Source of the DNA: JACCRE01 sp049790855
GTDB lineage: Bacteria > Planctomycetota > Planctomycetia > Planctomycetales > Planctomycetaceae
Length of the DNA: 7,508 nt
NCBI GenBank assembly: GCA_049790855.1
Contig: JBAQZJ010000627.1
Location: 1 to 7,508, forward strand
Direction: 5' to 3'
Shown here: in pieces, positions 1-6,543 of the stretch
Layout: every line of letters begins with the position of its first letter
How positions within the stretch are numbered: position 1 is the first letter of the stretch
Notes under the pieces: generated by a model
Told to the model about the DNA's origin: nothing
The model's input: only the letters and a program-made list of their open reading frames with translations
The model's database searches: none
Translations under genes and position numbers: made by a program

Positions 1-214
1 GGACCGAGTGCTGCGTTGGACCTCCTTGACGATTCCGAAATCGCCGCGTCGGTCCGCCTGGTCCTCGGCCCGGCTCGATCGAACGCGGCGAATCAGGGTT
101 TCCGGAGAGCCTCGAAGACCGATCGGACGAGCGAGTGTCTTGCGTTGCCTGGCGGGACGACGGACACTCCCGCATTCTGCCCTCCGAACCGCGGCGGCCT
201 GCCGATCCTTTGCG
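1..214. other. Upstream region without a supported gene
   Basis: No convincing coding region is seen here. The reading frame of the downstream oxidoreductase stays open to the window edge from a GTG at 8, but the 69 residues it would add are Arg/Ser-rich, unlike any Gfo/Idh/MocA N-terminus, and precede the normal start of the Rossmann fold. Another plus frame runs from the edge to a TGA at 27-29 and could be the last codons of a gene outside the window, which is too short to judge. A 7-bp inverted repeat (133-139 with 163-169) is present but within chance expectation. No convincing promoter was found. Confidence 0.4.
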
Positions 215-1171
215 ATGAACGAGTGTTCTGTCGAACCGCCGATCCGCGTGGGCCTCATCGGCCTCGGCCGGCAAGGGTTATTTCATCTGGAGCGGTGGTC
301 GGACGGTCACGCGGTGCAGGTCGTGGCGGCGTGCGACATCGATCCGGCGGCGCTGTCGCTTGCAGCAACATTGTGCGGACGCGTCGAATTCGAGGTGGAT
401 TCGCTGCTCGCTGATCGCGATATCGATGCCATTTTGCTGGCCGTGCCGACATTCGAACGGGCGCGGATCGGCCGACAGGTTCTCGCCGCCGGGAAGCACC
501 TGGCATTCGCCGAACCGCCGGTCGCGACAACCGTCGGCGAAGCTGCCGGGTTGTTCGATGTCGCCGAGACGTCTGAACGCCGGATCGTCGTCTGGACGCC
601 CTGGCGGGACGCCTCCGATTTTCAGGAGGCGTATTCCGTCGCCCAGTCGAGGCTTGCCGGGGCAATCCGGTTCCTGCGGTTTGAGCGTTGGAGTGCTGCG
701 TCGACGACGGGAATCGATCGCCTTGCGGACGGGGATCGATCATTTCCCCGATCGGTCGTCTACGTGCTCGATCAGTTGATCGCACTCGCAGGAACGGAAC
801 CTCTGCAAGTCTTTTCACGACAGGCAGGCGGCAGTGTGACGGCGACAGTCGCGTTTGCGGAAAACCTGACCGCCGCCGTCACTCTCCGGATGCGCGCCGC
901 GGTGAACCTGGATCTCGGTTGGGCGTTCGACGGCGAGCGGGGCGGCTACGCCGCCGGCCGCCGCTGGGTACGAACCGACGACGGCGAAATCTACGATGTT
1001 CCGATCGAACAGGCCGCTGCGCCGACGTTGGAAGGCGAACTCTGCACGGTCCTCGCCGGCTCATCGCCGGTCGTCGGCCGCACGGAGTCGCTGCGCCTGA
1101 TCGCATTGCTAGACGCCATGGAACGGTCGCTCCGATCGGGTGAGGTCGCCACGGTGACGTTGACGCCGTGA
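215..1171 (+). CDS. Gfo/Idh/MocA-family oxidoreductase homologue, catalytic residues not conserved
   Basis: The product is 318 aa. The N-terminal half is an NAD(P)-binding Rossmann fold: the IRVGLIGLGRQG stretch gives the GxGxxG loop at G16-G21, followed by VVAACDID at 36-43, where an acid ends the second strand, and AILLAVPTFERA at 72-83. The family turn GKH is at 93-95. The C-terminal half (about 125-318) fits the mixed alpha/beta substrate domain. Family enzymes oxidise or reduce sugars, inositols and related compounds using NAD(P). Here the usual E-K-P after GKH reads E100-P101-P102, and the segment that normally carries D-x-G-x-H before the helix (VYVLDQLIALAG, 182-193) has Arg179 and Tyr183 at the Asp and His positions as I align it. 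The fold call is strong, but ordinary dehydrogenase activity is doubtful. ATG 215 is chosen because it sits about ten residues before the first Rossmann strand, as is normal, although no strong Shine-Dalgarno precedes it. The gene converges on the ExbD-like gene. Confidence 0.85.
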   Translation: MNECSVEPPIRVGLIGLGRQGLFHLERWSDGHAVQVVAACDIDPAALSLAATLCGRVEFEVDSLLADRDIDAILLAVPTFERARIGRQVLAAGKHLAFAEPPVATTVGEAAGLFDVAETSERRIVVWTPWRDASDFQEAYSVAQSRLAGAIRFLRFERWSAASTTGIDRLADGDRSFPRSVVYVLDQLIALAGTEPLQVFSRQAGGSVTATVAFAENLTAAVTLRMRAAVNLDLGWAFDGERGGYAAGRRWVRTDDGEIYDVPIEQAAAPTLEGELCTVLAGSSPVVGRTESLRLIALLDAMERSLRSGEVATVTLTP

Positions 1172-1205
1172 AATCGTTTTCGGTCGCACGAAGGACGGAT
1201 GTGTC

Positions 1206-1976
1206 TTACGGCTTCTGCTCGCCGGTGTCGATGTATCCCAGCACCGCGTATTCGAATTGCGTGCGACCGAGCTGGTCGTCGCGCATCAGGCGCACGGCTT
1301 CGGGCAGGCCGTCGAGCACCGCCTGACGAACGTCGGCACGGGCATCGCCGTACGACACCAGCAGCACGACCAATCCCTTGGGCTGCGCGAGCGTCTTGTA
1401 GCGATCGAAGAGCCGAGAGGCGAACTCGGCCGGCGCATCCGCACGAAACAACTGCGTCTGTTGACCGTTCGAGAATGCGATCTCGCCGTTCGCGCGTATC
1501 CGCAGCGTCCAGACGTCCGCCCGCTTTCGCAGTTCGTCATAGGAGAAGAGATGCTCGATGACCTCCGGTCCTCGGAGCGCCGCGAGCTGCGCGAACCGCT
1601 CCCGCAGTCGCTCCGCTTCCTGGGGCGTTCGTGGCGGCGCGCCAGCCGGCAGTGGCTTGAGCGCCTCGTCGACGAGTTCCTGCGGAACGTCGAACAGCTC
1701 GCCGACAAGATTTGCCGCATGACGCTGTTGTTCGACGACGTCATTCAACCGGCGCTGTATTTCAATCGATTCGGCGGCGAGTCGCTCGCGTTCGGCGGCC
1801 AATCGGGCGCGTTCCGCCTCCAACTGCTGCTCGCTTGCCGCGATTCGGCTTTCCGCCTGGTCGGCCTGTGTCTCCTCTCGCACGCGGACTTCGAGATAGA
1901 GCGCGAAAATCATGATCAGCAGCAGGTCGAGCAGTGGCATCAACTGGAAGTGCAGCCGTCGACCGAGCGTCTTCAT
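1206..1976 (-). CDS. ExbD/TolR-like membrane protein with periplasmic coiled coil
   Basis: The product is 256 aa. A short basic N-terminus (KTLGRR) leads into one membrane segment, about 10-28, containing M-P-L-L-D17. This matches the ExbD/TolR pattern P-L-x-D, whose Asp carries protons in the channel. A charged Glu/Arg/Ala-rich region follows (about 29-95) with the spacing of a long coiled coil, then a Pro-rich linker and a C-terminal alpha/beta domain (about 152-250: VWTLRIRANGEI, KGLVVLLVSYGDARADV) resembling the ExbD periplasmic domain. Typical ExbD/TolR proteins are about 140 aa, so the coil and linker are an enlargement. The start overlaps the stop of the upstream channel gene (ATGA), with GGAGG 7 nt before the ATG, so translational coupling is likely. 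The expected role is the single-pass partner in a proton-driven inner-membrane motor; what it drives is unknown. A MotB-like or ZorB-like relationship is possible, but I see no OmpA-type peptidoglycan-binding signature. Confidence 0.75.
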   Translation of the reverse strand: MKTLGRRLHFQLMPLLDLLLIMIFALYLEVRVREETQADQAESRIAASEQQLEAERARLAAERERLAAESIEIQRRLNDVVEQQRHAANLVGELFDVPQELVDEALKPLPAGAPPRTPQEAERLRERFAQLAALRGPEVIEHLFSYDELRKRADVWTLRIRANGEIAFSNGQQTQLFRADAPAEFASRLFDRYKTLAQPKGLVVLLVSYGDARADVRQAVLDGLPEAVRLMRDDQLGRTQFEYAVLGYIDTGEQKP

Positions 1977-2629
1977 GGCGTCGCCTCCGCCGCGGCGCCG
2001 GCCGGTTCGAACGCCAGCTCCCGCTTGGCGCGAGCGACTGTTTCGCGGACATGCGCGCGGTTCTCACCGAGCCGCGTGAACTTCGGCTCGAGCAGGCTGT
2101 TGACGAACATCAGGACGATCGCCGCCGTCAGTCCCGCGAAGGTCGACCAGATCGCTTCGCCGAACTGCGTGACGATTTTCGCGACGGTCGAGTCGCTTTC
2201 CGGACCGGTCAACGCGGCGCCAATCGCGAGGATCGCGCCGACGGTGCCGGCGAGCGGATAGGCCTCGACCATCGTCCGCGCGACGTTATAAGCCGTCTCG
2301 AACGGCAGCGCATTCAGGTAGCCGCGACGCTCATCGAGAATGTTGACCCGGTCGCGTAACACACGTCTTTCGTCGACCGCCGCGGGCGATGAAAGAACCT
2401 CGTTCACGTCGGCGAGAAACGCTTCGATCTGGTCGCCGAGCGTGCCGGTCGCGTCAAGCACGCTGCGGTGCTTCAATCCGCGGGTGAAGCGGTCGAGTGA
2501 TGCCGCGATGACGCGCGTGTCGCGGCGAAACCAGATCCACAGCAGGACGAAGAAGGCAAGATGCACCGCCGCAGCCGCGGCGATGGCCAGCGTCGAAAGA
2601 GCCGAGAGCCGGTCAAGCAAGTCCGTCAT
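1973..2629 (-). CDS. MotA/TolQ/ExbB-family proton channel subunit
   Basis: The product is 218 aa, close to the usual ExbB/TolQ length. Three membrane segments are visible: about 13-34 (ending in WIWFRR), 121-141 (YPLAGTVGAILAIGAAL) and 157-180 (FGEAIWSTFAGLTAAIVLMF). The second and third match the family signatures P-x-x-G-T-V-x-G and A-x-x-x-T-x-x-G-L-x-x-A, including threonines T129 and T163 that line the proton path in ExbB/TolQ. Between TM1 and TM2 lies a roughly 85-residue charged cytoplasmic stretch. The protein should form the pentameric channel around the ExbD-like dimer encoded immediately downstream with a 4-bp overlap. The frame stays open upstream to 2767, but the extra 46 residues are Cys/His/Gly-rich and not membrane-like. 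ATG 2629, with GGGA 7 nt upstream, begins just before TM1 and is preferred. No TonB, TolA or Pal gene is nearby, so the load is unknown. Confidence 0.82.
   Translation of the reverse strand: MTDLLDRLSALSTLAIAAAAAVHLAFFVLLWIWFRRDTRVIAASLDRFTRGLKHRSVLDATGTLGDQIEAFLADVNEVLSSPAAVDERRVLRDRVNILDERRGYLNALPFETAYNVARTMVEAYPLAGTVGAILAIGAALTGPESDSTVAKIVTQFGEAIWSTFAGLTAAIVLMFVNSLLEPKFTRLGENRAHVRETVARAKRELAFEPAGAAAEATP
1984..1988 (-). promoter_or_regulatory. Ribosome binding site of the ExbD-like gene, inside the channel gene
   Basis: GGAGG on the minus strand lies 7 nt before the ATG at 1976 and within the last codons of the channel gene. Together with the ATGA stop/start overlap at 1973-1976 it fixes the start and points to coupled translation, as expected for two subunits of one complex. 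Confidence 0.75.
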
Positions 2630-2763
2630 GAGGCGATCCCGTCGAGTTCGCCCCAAGGTATGACGGATGGCGTGCCAACGTCCAGAGAAGCCGGCGGAGC
2701 AAGTGAAACACACGCCTCCGTGTCCGAACGAATCCTCGCCCAGAGGGAAGCTTGCCGTCGCAG

Positions 2764-3951
2764 TCACACGATGATGGCATGCACCTCGCGTTGTGGAATG
2801 CCGCCGGTGATATGCACGGCTCCGGCGGCGTCGATGAGGACGTCGACTTCGCTGCGGATGCCGAATTCCGGCAGATAGATTCCCGGTTCGATCGAGAACA
2901 ATGTTCGCTTCAGAATACGGCGGTCGTCGTGAGTTTCCAGGTCGTCCATGTGGGTTCCGTTGCCGTGCGTTTCGCGGCCGATGCTGTGCCCGGTGCGATG
3001 CACGAACCGGTCACCGTAGCCGGCCGATTCGATTACGGCGCGAGCCGCCCGGTCGACCTGCCAGCCGCACAACGGCTCGCCCGCGGCAAACGCACTTCGC
3101 ACCAGATCGATCGCCGCATCGCGGGCCGCGGCGACGACGGCGAAGACCTCGTTGACACGCGGCGGAACTTCGTCGCCGACGACGGCGACTCGGGTCAAAT
3201 CGCTGTAGATGCCGTCTGGCAAATCGAGCTTCGCCCAGAGATCGACCAGCACGAAATCGCCGGTGCGAATCGTGGTATTCGCGCCGGTTCCCGTTTCATA
3301 ATGCGGATCGCCCGCGTTCGGTCCGACCGCGACGATCGGTGGGTGATCGGTGACCATTTCATGGGCGCGGAAGTGATCGAGAATCACGTCACGGACGGCG
3401 ACTTCGCTCGTTTGTCCCGACCTTTTGACTTCCGATGCGATGAAGTTCCACACGACGCCGTATGCCGCGTCGGTGTGCTTCGCCGCTTCGAGATGCAGGC
3501 GGATCAGTTCGTCGGACAACGTCGCCTCGAACTGTCCGATCAGGTCGCCGGACGAGACGACTTCGACGCCGAAGCTGCGAACCAATTCGACCGTTCCGGC
3601 GTCGACACGGGAAGCATAAGGATTCGCGTTGCGAGGCGAGTACTCCATCGCGACGCGCTTCGACCCTGCGAGTAGCCGGCCGACGCCGTCCTCAAGTTCC
3701 TGCCATTTCAGGTAGACGGCCTTGTCGCCCGGCAGATGGTCGAGAGAACCGGATTCGATCCGGTGAACGAGCTTCGTCGGCTTACCGTCGGCGGGAACGA
3801 AGTAGAACCACCGTCGCGTGCGATGGCCGCCTTCGGGAAAGCCCAGCACGCGGCAGGCGAGCGGATTCGACCCGCGAAAGTCATACATTAGCCAGCCGTC
3901 GAGACCGGCTTCGCGAATCGCGGTTTGAACGGCGGAGAGGTCGAAGTTCAT
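2764..3951 (-). CDS. M24-family metallopeptidase, Xaa-Pro aminopeptidase-like
   Basis: The product is 395 aa with the two-domain layout of aminopeptidase P and prolidase. A creatinase-type N-terminal domain (about 1-140, starting LSAVQTAIREAGLDGWLMYD) precedes the pita-bread catalytic domain (about 145-395). The five metal ligands can be assigned as D237 (VLVDLWA), D251 (IYSDLTR), H322 (HRTGHSIG), E355 (SIEPGIY) and E368 (IRSEVDV). H318 and H329 match the accessory histidines of the HxxxH...H motif. The likely role is a cytoplasmic dimetal exopeptidase acting on X-Pro bonds; no signal peptide is visible. The two Asp ligands are 14 apart instead of the common 11, which marks a subfamily. The frame extends 18 codons upstream, but those codons (including DGRGSD) come from the intergenic inverted repeat, so ATG 3951, preceded by GGAAAGAGA, is chosen. 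Specificity (X-Pro dipeptides, longer peptides or another M24 substrate) cannot be read from sequence. Confidence 0.88.
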   Translation of the reverse strand: MNFDLSAVQTAIREAGLDGWLMYDFRGSNPLACRVLGFPEGGHRTRRWFYFVPADGKPTKLVHRIESGSLDHLPGDKAVYLKWQELEDGVGRLLAGSKRVAMEYSPRNANPYASRVDAGTVELVRSFGVEVVSSGDLIGQFEATLSDELIRLHLEAAKHTDAAYGVVWNFIASEVKRSGQTSEVAVRDVILDHFRAHEMVTDHPPIVAVGPNAGDPHYETGTGANTTIRTGDFVLVDLWAKLDLPDGIYSDLTRVAVVGDEVPPRVNEVFAVVAAARDAAIDLVRSAFAAGEPLCGWQVDRAARAVIESAGYGDRFVHRTGHSIGRETHGNGTHMDDLETHDDRRILKRTLFSIEPGIYLPEFGIRSEVDVLIDAAGAVHITGGIPQREVHAIIV

Positions 3952-3963
3952 TGGTCTCTTTCC

Positions 3964-4040
3964 ATCAGAGCCGCGACCGTCAGGGAGCGCCGCTCGACGC
4001 CCCACCTCGAGGAACGCTTCCTGACGGTCGCGGCTCTGAT
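3964..4040. repeat. REP-like inverted repeat between paralogue and M24 genes
   Basis: A 21-bp perfect inverted repeat (3964-3984 with 4020-4040) continues after one mismatch for four more pairs, giving a 26-bp stem (3964-3989 / 4015-4040) around a 25-base loop. Both arms translate outward to DGRGSD, a residue string I recall as a recurring artefact in planctomycete and related genomes, which suggests a dispersed REP-type element. On the sense (minus) transcript the hairpin begins 39 nt after the upstream stop and ends 12 nt before the M24 ATG, abutting its ribosome binding site. No U-tract follows, so a classical intrinsic terminator is unlikely. An mRNA-stabilising or attenuating role is possible but unproved. 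Confidence 0.8.
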
Positions 4041-4079
4041 TTCGTTATGCCGTGATTGAACCGCGTCGCGGACCGGCCT

Positions 4080-5213
4080 TCAATGCCGTCGCGGCGGCAT
4101 GCCGGACAAATGGGTCGCCCGGCGGATCAGGTCGGCGTCGGTGACGGCGATCTCGTCCAGCAGACGGGCCGCGGTGGTGCGCAAATCGGGCGACGCATCG
4201 GTATCGCGGCGGCATTCCAGCAGGAATCGAACCGCGGCGACCTGCCCGGCGCGGCCGCGGTCGGCGTTCGGGTCGGTCGCGTTCAGCAGCGTCGCGACCT
4301 CGGAGAGAGCGTCCCATTCTTTCGCCGCGGCGAGATGGCCGACGGCAAGATCGGCCACGTCGTGACGGACGAGGCCGCAACAGGCCGCCAGCCGAAGTCG
4401 TTCGGCGGAGAACGGCCCGTTCGGCTGCGAGCGAAGGAAGCGGACCGCTTCGAGCACCGCCCCGGCCACTAACGGCGGGGTGTTCTCGGTCATCAACACA
4501 TGCGTTTCCAGATCGGCCAATCCTTCCTCGCCGGTGAGCATCAGATACCCGGCCGCGACGCCGTCGGCACCGGTCGCGAAGCCTTCGCAGGTCAACAACC
4601 GTCGACGGAGGCGCTTCGCATCCTCTGCCGTGCCGCAGAGGCCGAGCAGGTATCCAGACAAAGCGATTCGATCGCCCGGCGTCTCGTCGTCTTCGATGAG
4701 TTCGACAAGTCGGTCGCGGGGCAACAGGCGACGATGTCGGTCGAAGTCTGCGGCGGTGAAACTCGACAACACGGCGAACGCATCACCCGCGATGAGTGGC
4801 TCACCATGGTCGAGATGGCGAAGTGCGTGCTGCAGCCGTTTCTCGCCGGCAGCGTCTGCCGCCGGAAGCGACTGCACATAGGCCGCAGCCTCGTCGGAAA
4901 TCGAAATCGACACGACTGTCCGGTTGCGATTCGAGAGTAGTAGCGCCAAGTCCGTTCCCGTAGCGGGGGCAGGCCGTGGTTGAAGCGTCTGGCCGACGGA
5001 AACGGCCCCGGTGCCGTCGTGCAAGACCGCGACGACCGTCCAGCCGGAACCGGGATCAGCCGCATCGACCGGCCGCACGATCACCGCGGCCCGCGAGTCG
5101 GAGATTCGTGCCGACAGCGATACGGGATCGCCGGCGACGAATGGAGCCGCCACGGCGGGAACGGCCATCACGCACAACAGTCCCGTCGCGATCGCAGGCG
5201 TGCGGACATCCAT
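4080..5213 (-). CDS. Secreted protein of unknown function, diverged paralogue of the CPFC-motif protein
   Basis: The product is 377 aa. A signal peptide is clear (about 1-22, GLLCVMAVPAVA then APFV), so export is expected. I do not recognise a named family. It aligns along its length with the protein encoded just upstream: DLALLLS to DLFLLSG, GYLLGLCGT (187-195) to GLLLGLCGT, DGVAAGYLMLTGE to DGVMSGYLLLKGE, AVRFLRS to AVRFMWD, and DLAVGHLAAAKEW to DLAIADLARWKDW. The C-terminal part, from about 125, consists of paired amphipathic helices of HEAT/ARM-like character. The position holding CPFC in the neighbour reads APFV here, and the following domain is about 20 residues shorter, so both conserved cysteines are lost. 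The start is supported by GGAGG 6 nt before the ATG. The gene begins 52 bp after the neighbour's stop and is probably co-transcribed with it. The tandem arrangement indicates duplication followed by divergence. Confidence 0.72.
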   Translation of the reverse strand: MDVRTPAIATGLLCVMAVPAVAAPFVAGDPVSLSARISDSRAAVIVRPVDAADPGSGWTVVAVLHDGTGAVSVGQTLQPRPAPATGTDLALLLSNRNRTVVSISISDEAAAYVQSLPAADAAGEKRLQHALRHLDHGEPLIAGDAFAVLSSFTAADFDRHRRLLPRDRLVELIEDDETPGDRIALSGYLLGLCGTAEDAKRLRRRLLTCEGFATGADGVAAGYLMLTGEEGLADLETHVLMTENTPPLVAGAVLEAVRFLRSQPNGPFSAERLRLAACCGLVRHDVADLAVGHLAAAKEWDALSEVATLLNATDPNADRGRAGQVAAVRFLLECRRDTDASPDLRTTAARLLDEIAVTDADLIRRATHLSGMPPRRH

Positions 5214-5219
5214 GTCCTG

Positions 5220-5224
5220 CCTCC
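5220..5224 (-). promoter_or_regulatory. Ribosome binding site of the CPFC paralogue
   Basis: GGAGG on the minus strand lies 6 nt before the ATG at 5213 and supports that start, which also places the signal peptide at the very N-terminus. Confidence 0.7.
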
Positions 5225-5265
5225 GTTGATTGGTTCACATTCGCGGCCAAACGGATCGACTGAAA

Positions 5266-6522
5266 CTATTGAACGAGAATCAGGAACTGCTCGACGCTCT
5301 TGACGGTTTCCGGATCTTTCTGCTTGATCGACGCGTAGTGCTCTTTCGCCTGCTGGACATGCTCGGGAAGTGCGGCGGTATCTTCCGGTTTCACGTCTTT
5401 CGGCAGATCTTTCGTCGCGGCGTCGAAGTAGCGGATGATCGACCGCTTGATGCCCGGCACCTGGTAAGCCTCTTCGTCGTAGAGCTTCGCCAGTCGCTCC
5501 ATGATCGACCAGTCTTTCCAGCGGGCGAGATCGGCGATGGCGAGATCGGCCAGTTCCGGACGGGCGAGCAGCGTGCGCATCGCGGCCTGAAGATGTTCGG
5601 GCTTGATCCGGCCGGCGCCGTAGTCCCACATGAATCGAACGGCCTGCATCGCGGCGTAGGTCTCGCTGAACGGCACCGGAATCTTCTCGCCGGCGTCGTC
5701 GGTGACGGGCATTCCGTTCTCGCCGACGAGGAACTCGTTCTCGAGCTTCAGTTCCCGCACGACGTCGAGAGCCGGCTCTCCCTTAAGCAGCAAATAGCCC
5801 GACATGACTCCGTCCAGGCCGATGCGGAACTCGTCGGTCGGCTTGGCGATCAGCTTTTCCATTGCGGCGGCATCGTCTTCGGTTCCGCACAATCCGAGCA
5901 ACAGACCGTACAACCCCAGCCGGGCAGGTGAGGTCTCCGGATCGAGCACCCAGGCTCGAATCTTCTCGTGAGGAAACTCCTCTTTGACGGCGACGATCTC
6001 TTCATAAGGAGCGTTCGCGAACTCGGCGTACGCGTCGTTCGCCACGGTCTCATCGGGGAACTCGAGGTGCTTGACGAAGTAGGGCAGCCGCTCGCGGTAG
6101 GGAACTTTCTCGCCGTCTGCCGTTTGCGGCGCGGGCGCCTTCGCCAGATAGTCGAACGCCTTCTCGCTGAACGGTGTGGGAATGTCCCACTGGGCGACGT
6201 CGGCCCCCAATCCCGAAAGCAGGAACAGGTCGCCGGCCTTGCCGGGATTGTAGCCGGCCATCTTGATGGTCTGGCCGGGCTTGAAGTTCCCCTTCAGGAC
6301 GCGCCGGACCTCGAAGGTCGTCGAGGCGGTTTCGTCGCCGTCGTCGGTCATGTCCTTGGCGCCGTCCTTCCACTCGGCGAGCAGAAAGACGTCGGACTGC
6401 ACCGCCTGCTCGCTGAGCGTCAAAGACGGTGCCGAACAGAACGGACACGCCGCGACTGACGAGGGGAACAGCAGCGCGCCGGCGAGCGACGCGAGGGTCA
6501 AAGTGCAAGTGAGGGTTTTCAT
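5266..6522 (-). CDS. Exported CPFC-motif protein of unknown function
   Basis: The product is 418 aa. A signal peptide (1-25, LASLAGALLFPSSVAA) is followed at once by C26-P-F-C29-S-A, a motif I recall from uncharacterised planctomycete secreted proteins. VAAC also fits a loose lipobox, so Cys26 could be lipidated rather than merely exposed. Residues about 33-105 read as a small beta domain (SDVFLLAEW, TTFEVRRVLKGNFKPGQTIKM, GDLFLLSG). That order, a Cys at the mature N-terminus followed by a strand and then a V-x-x-V-L-K-G strand, is reminiscent of NTR/TIMP-like OB folds, which is inference only. From about 140 the chain is helical, with HEAT-like pairs (GLLLGLCGTEDDAAAMEKL, ELADLAIADLARWKDW). 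The frame extends 80 codons upstream through a palindrome and into the lipoprotein gene; ATG 6522, with AAAAGG upstream and a proper signal peptide, is the real start. It is flanked by its paralogue (52 bp) and the lipoprotein gene (53 bp). Confidence 0.78.
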   Translation of the reverse strand: MKTLTCTLTLASLAGALLFPSSVAACPFCSAPSLTLSEQAVQSDVFLLAEWKDGAKDMTDDGDETASTTFEVRRVLKGNFKPGQTIKMAGYNPGKAGDLFLLSGLGADVAQWDIPTPFSEKAFDYLAKAPAPQTADGEKVPYRERLPYFVKHLEFPDETVANDAYAEFANAPYEEIVAVKEEFPHEKIRAWVLDPETSPARLGLYGLLLGLCGTEDDAAAMEKLIAKPTDEFRIGLDGVMSGYLLLKGEPALDVVRELKLENEFLVGENGMPVTDDAGEKIPVPFSETYAAMQAVRFMWDYGAGRIKPEHLQAAMRTLLARPELADLAIADLARWKDWSIMERLAKLYDEEAYQVPGIKRSIIRYFDAATKDLPKDVKPEDTAALPEHVQQAKEHYASIKQKDPETVKSVEQFLILVQ

Positions 6523-6543
6523 GGAACGCCTTTTCGCGCGACG

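Noticed and set aside
133..169. 7-bp inverted repeat (133-139 with 163-169) upstream of the oxidoreductase as an operator
   Set aside because: Seven pairs around a 23-base spacer are expected by chance in this composition, and there is no supporting promoter.
8..214. N-terminal extension of the oxidoreductase from GTG 8
   Set aside because: The 69 added residues are Arg/Ser-rich without family resemblance, and the Rossmann strand begins about ten residues after ATG 215, the usual position.
1172..1205. Bidirectional terminator between the convergent genes
   Set aside because: The 34-bp gap shows no inverted repeat long enough to support a hairpin.
1257..2261. Long plus-strand open frame of 334 codons opposite the ExbD/ExbB-like genes
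   Set aside because: It is antisense to two genes with clear membrane motifs and family signatures, and its product shows no recognisable domain. Long antisense frames are expected in high-GC coding DNA.
1206..2629. Zorya-type defence motor (ZorA/ZorB)
   Set aside because: The channel subunit lacks the long cytoplasmic C-terminal tail of ZorA, the partner looks ExbD-like rather than MotB/OmpA-like, and no ZorC, ZorD or ZorE-type gene is adjacent.
2710..2723. Small hairpin (5-bp stem, 4-base loop) between the M24 and channel genes as a terminator
   Set aside because: The stem is too short and there is no U-tract on the transcribed strand.
2630..2767. 46-residue upstream extension of the channel subunit
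   Set aside because: Its composition is unlike the family, and the ATG at 2629 immediately precedes TM1 at the usual ExbB/TolQ length.
2752..3675. 307-codon plus-strand open frame opposite the M24 gene
   Set aside because: It mirrors the M24 gene, whose five metal ligands are all in place. The antisense translation has no signature.
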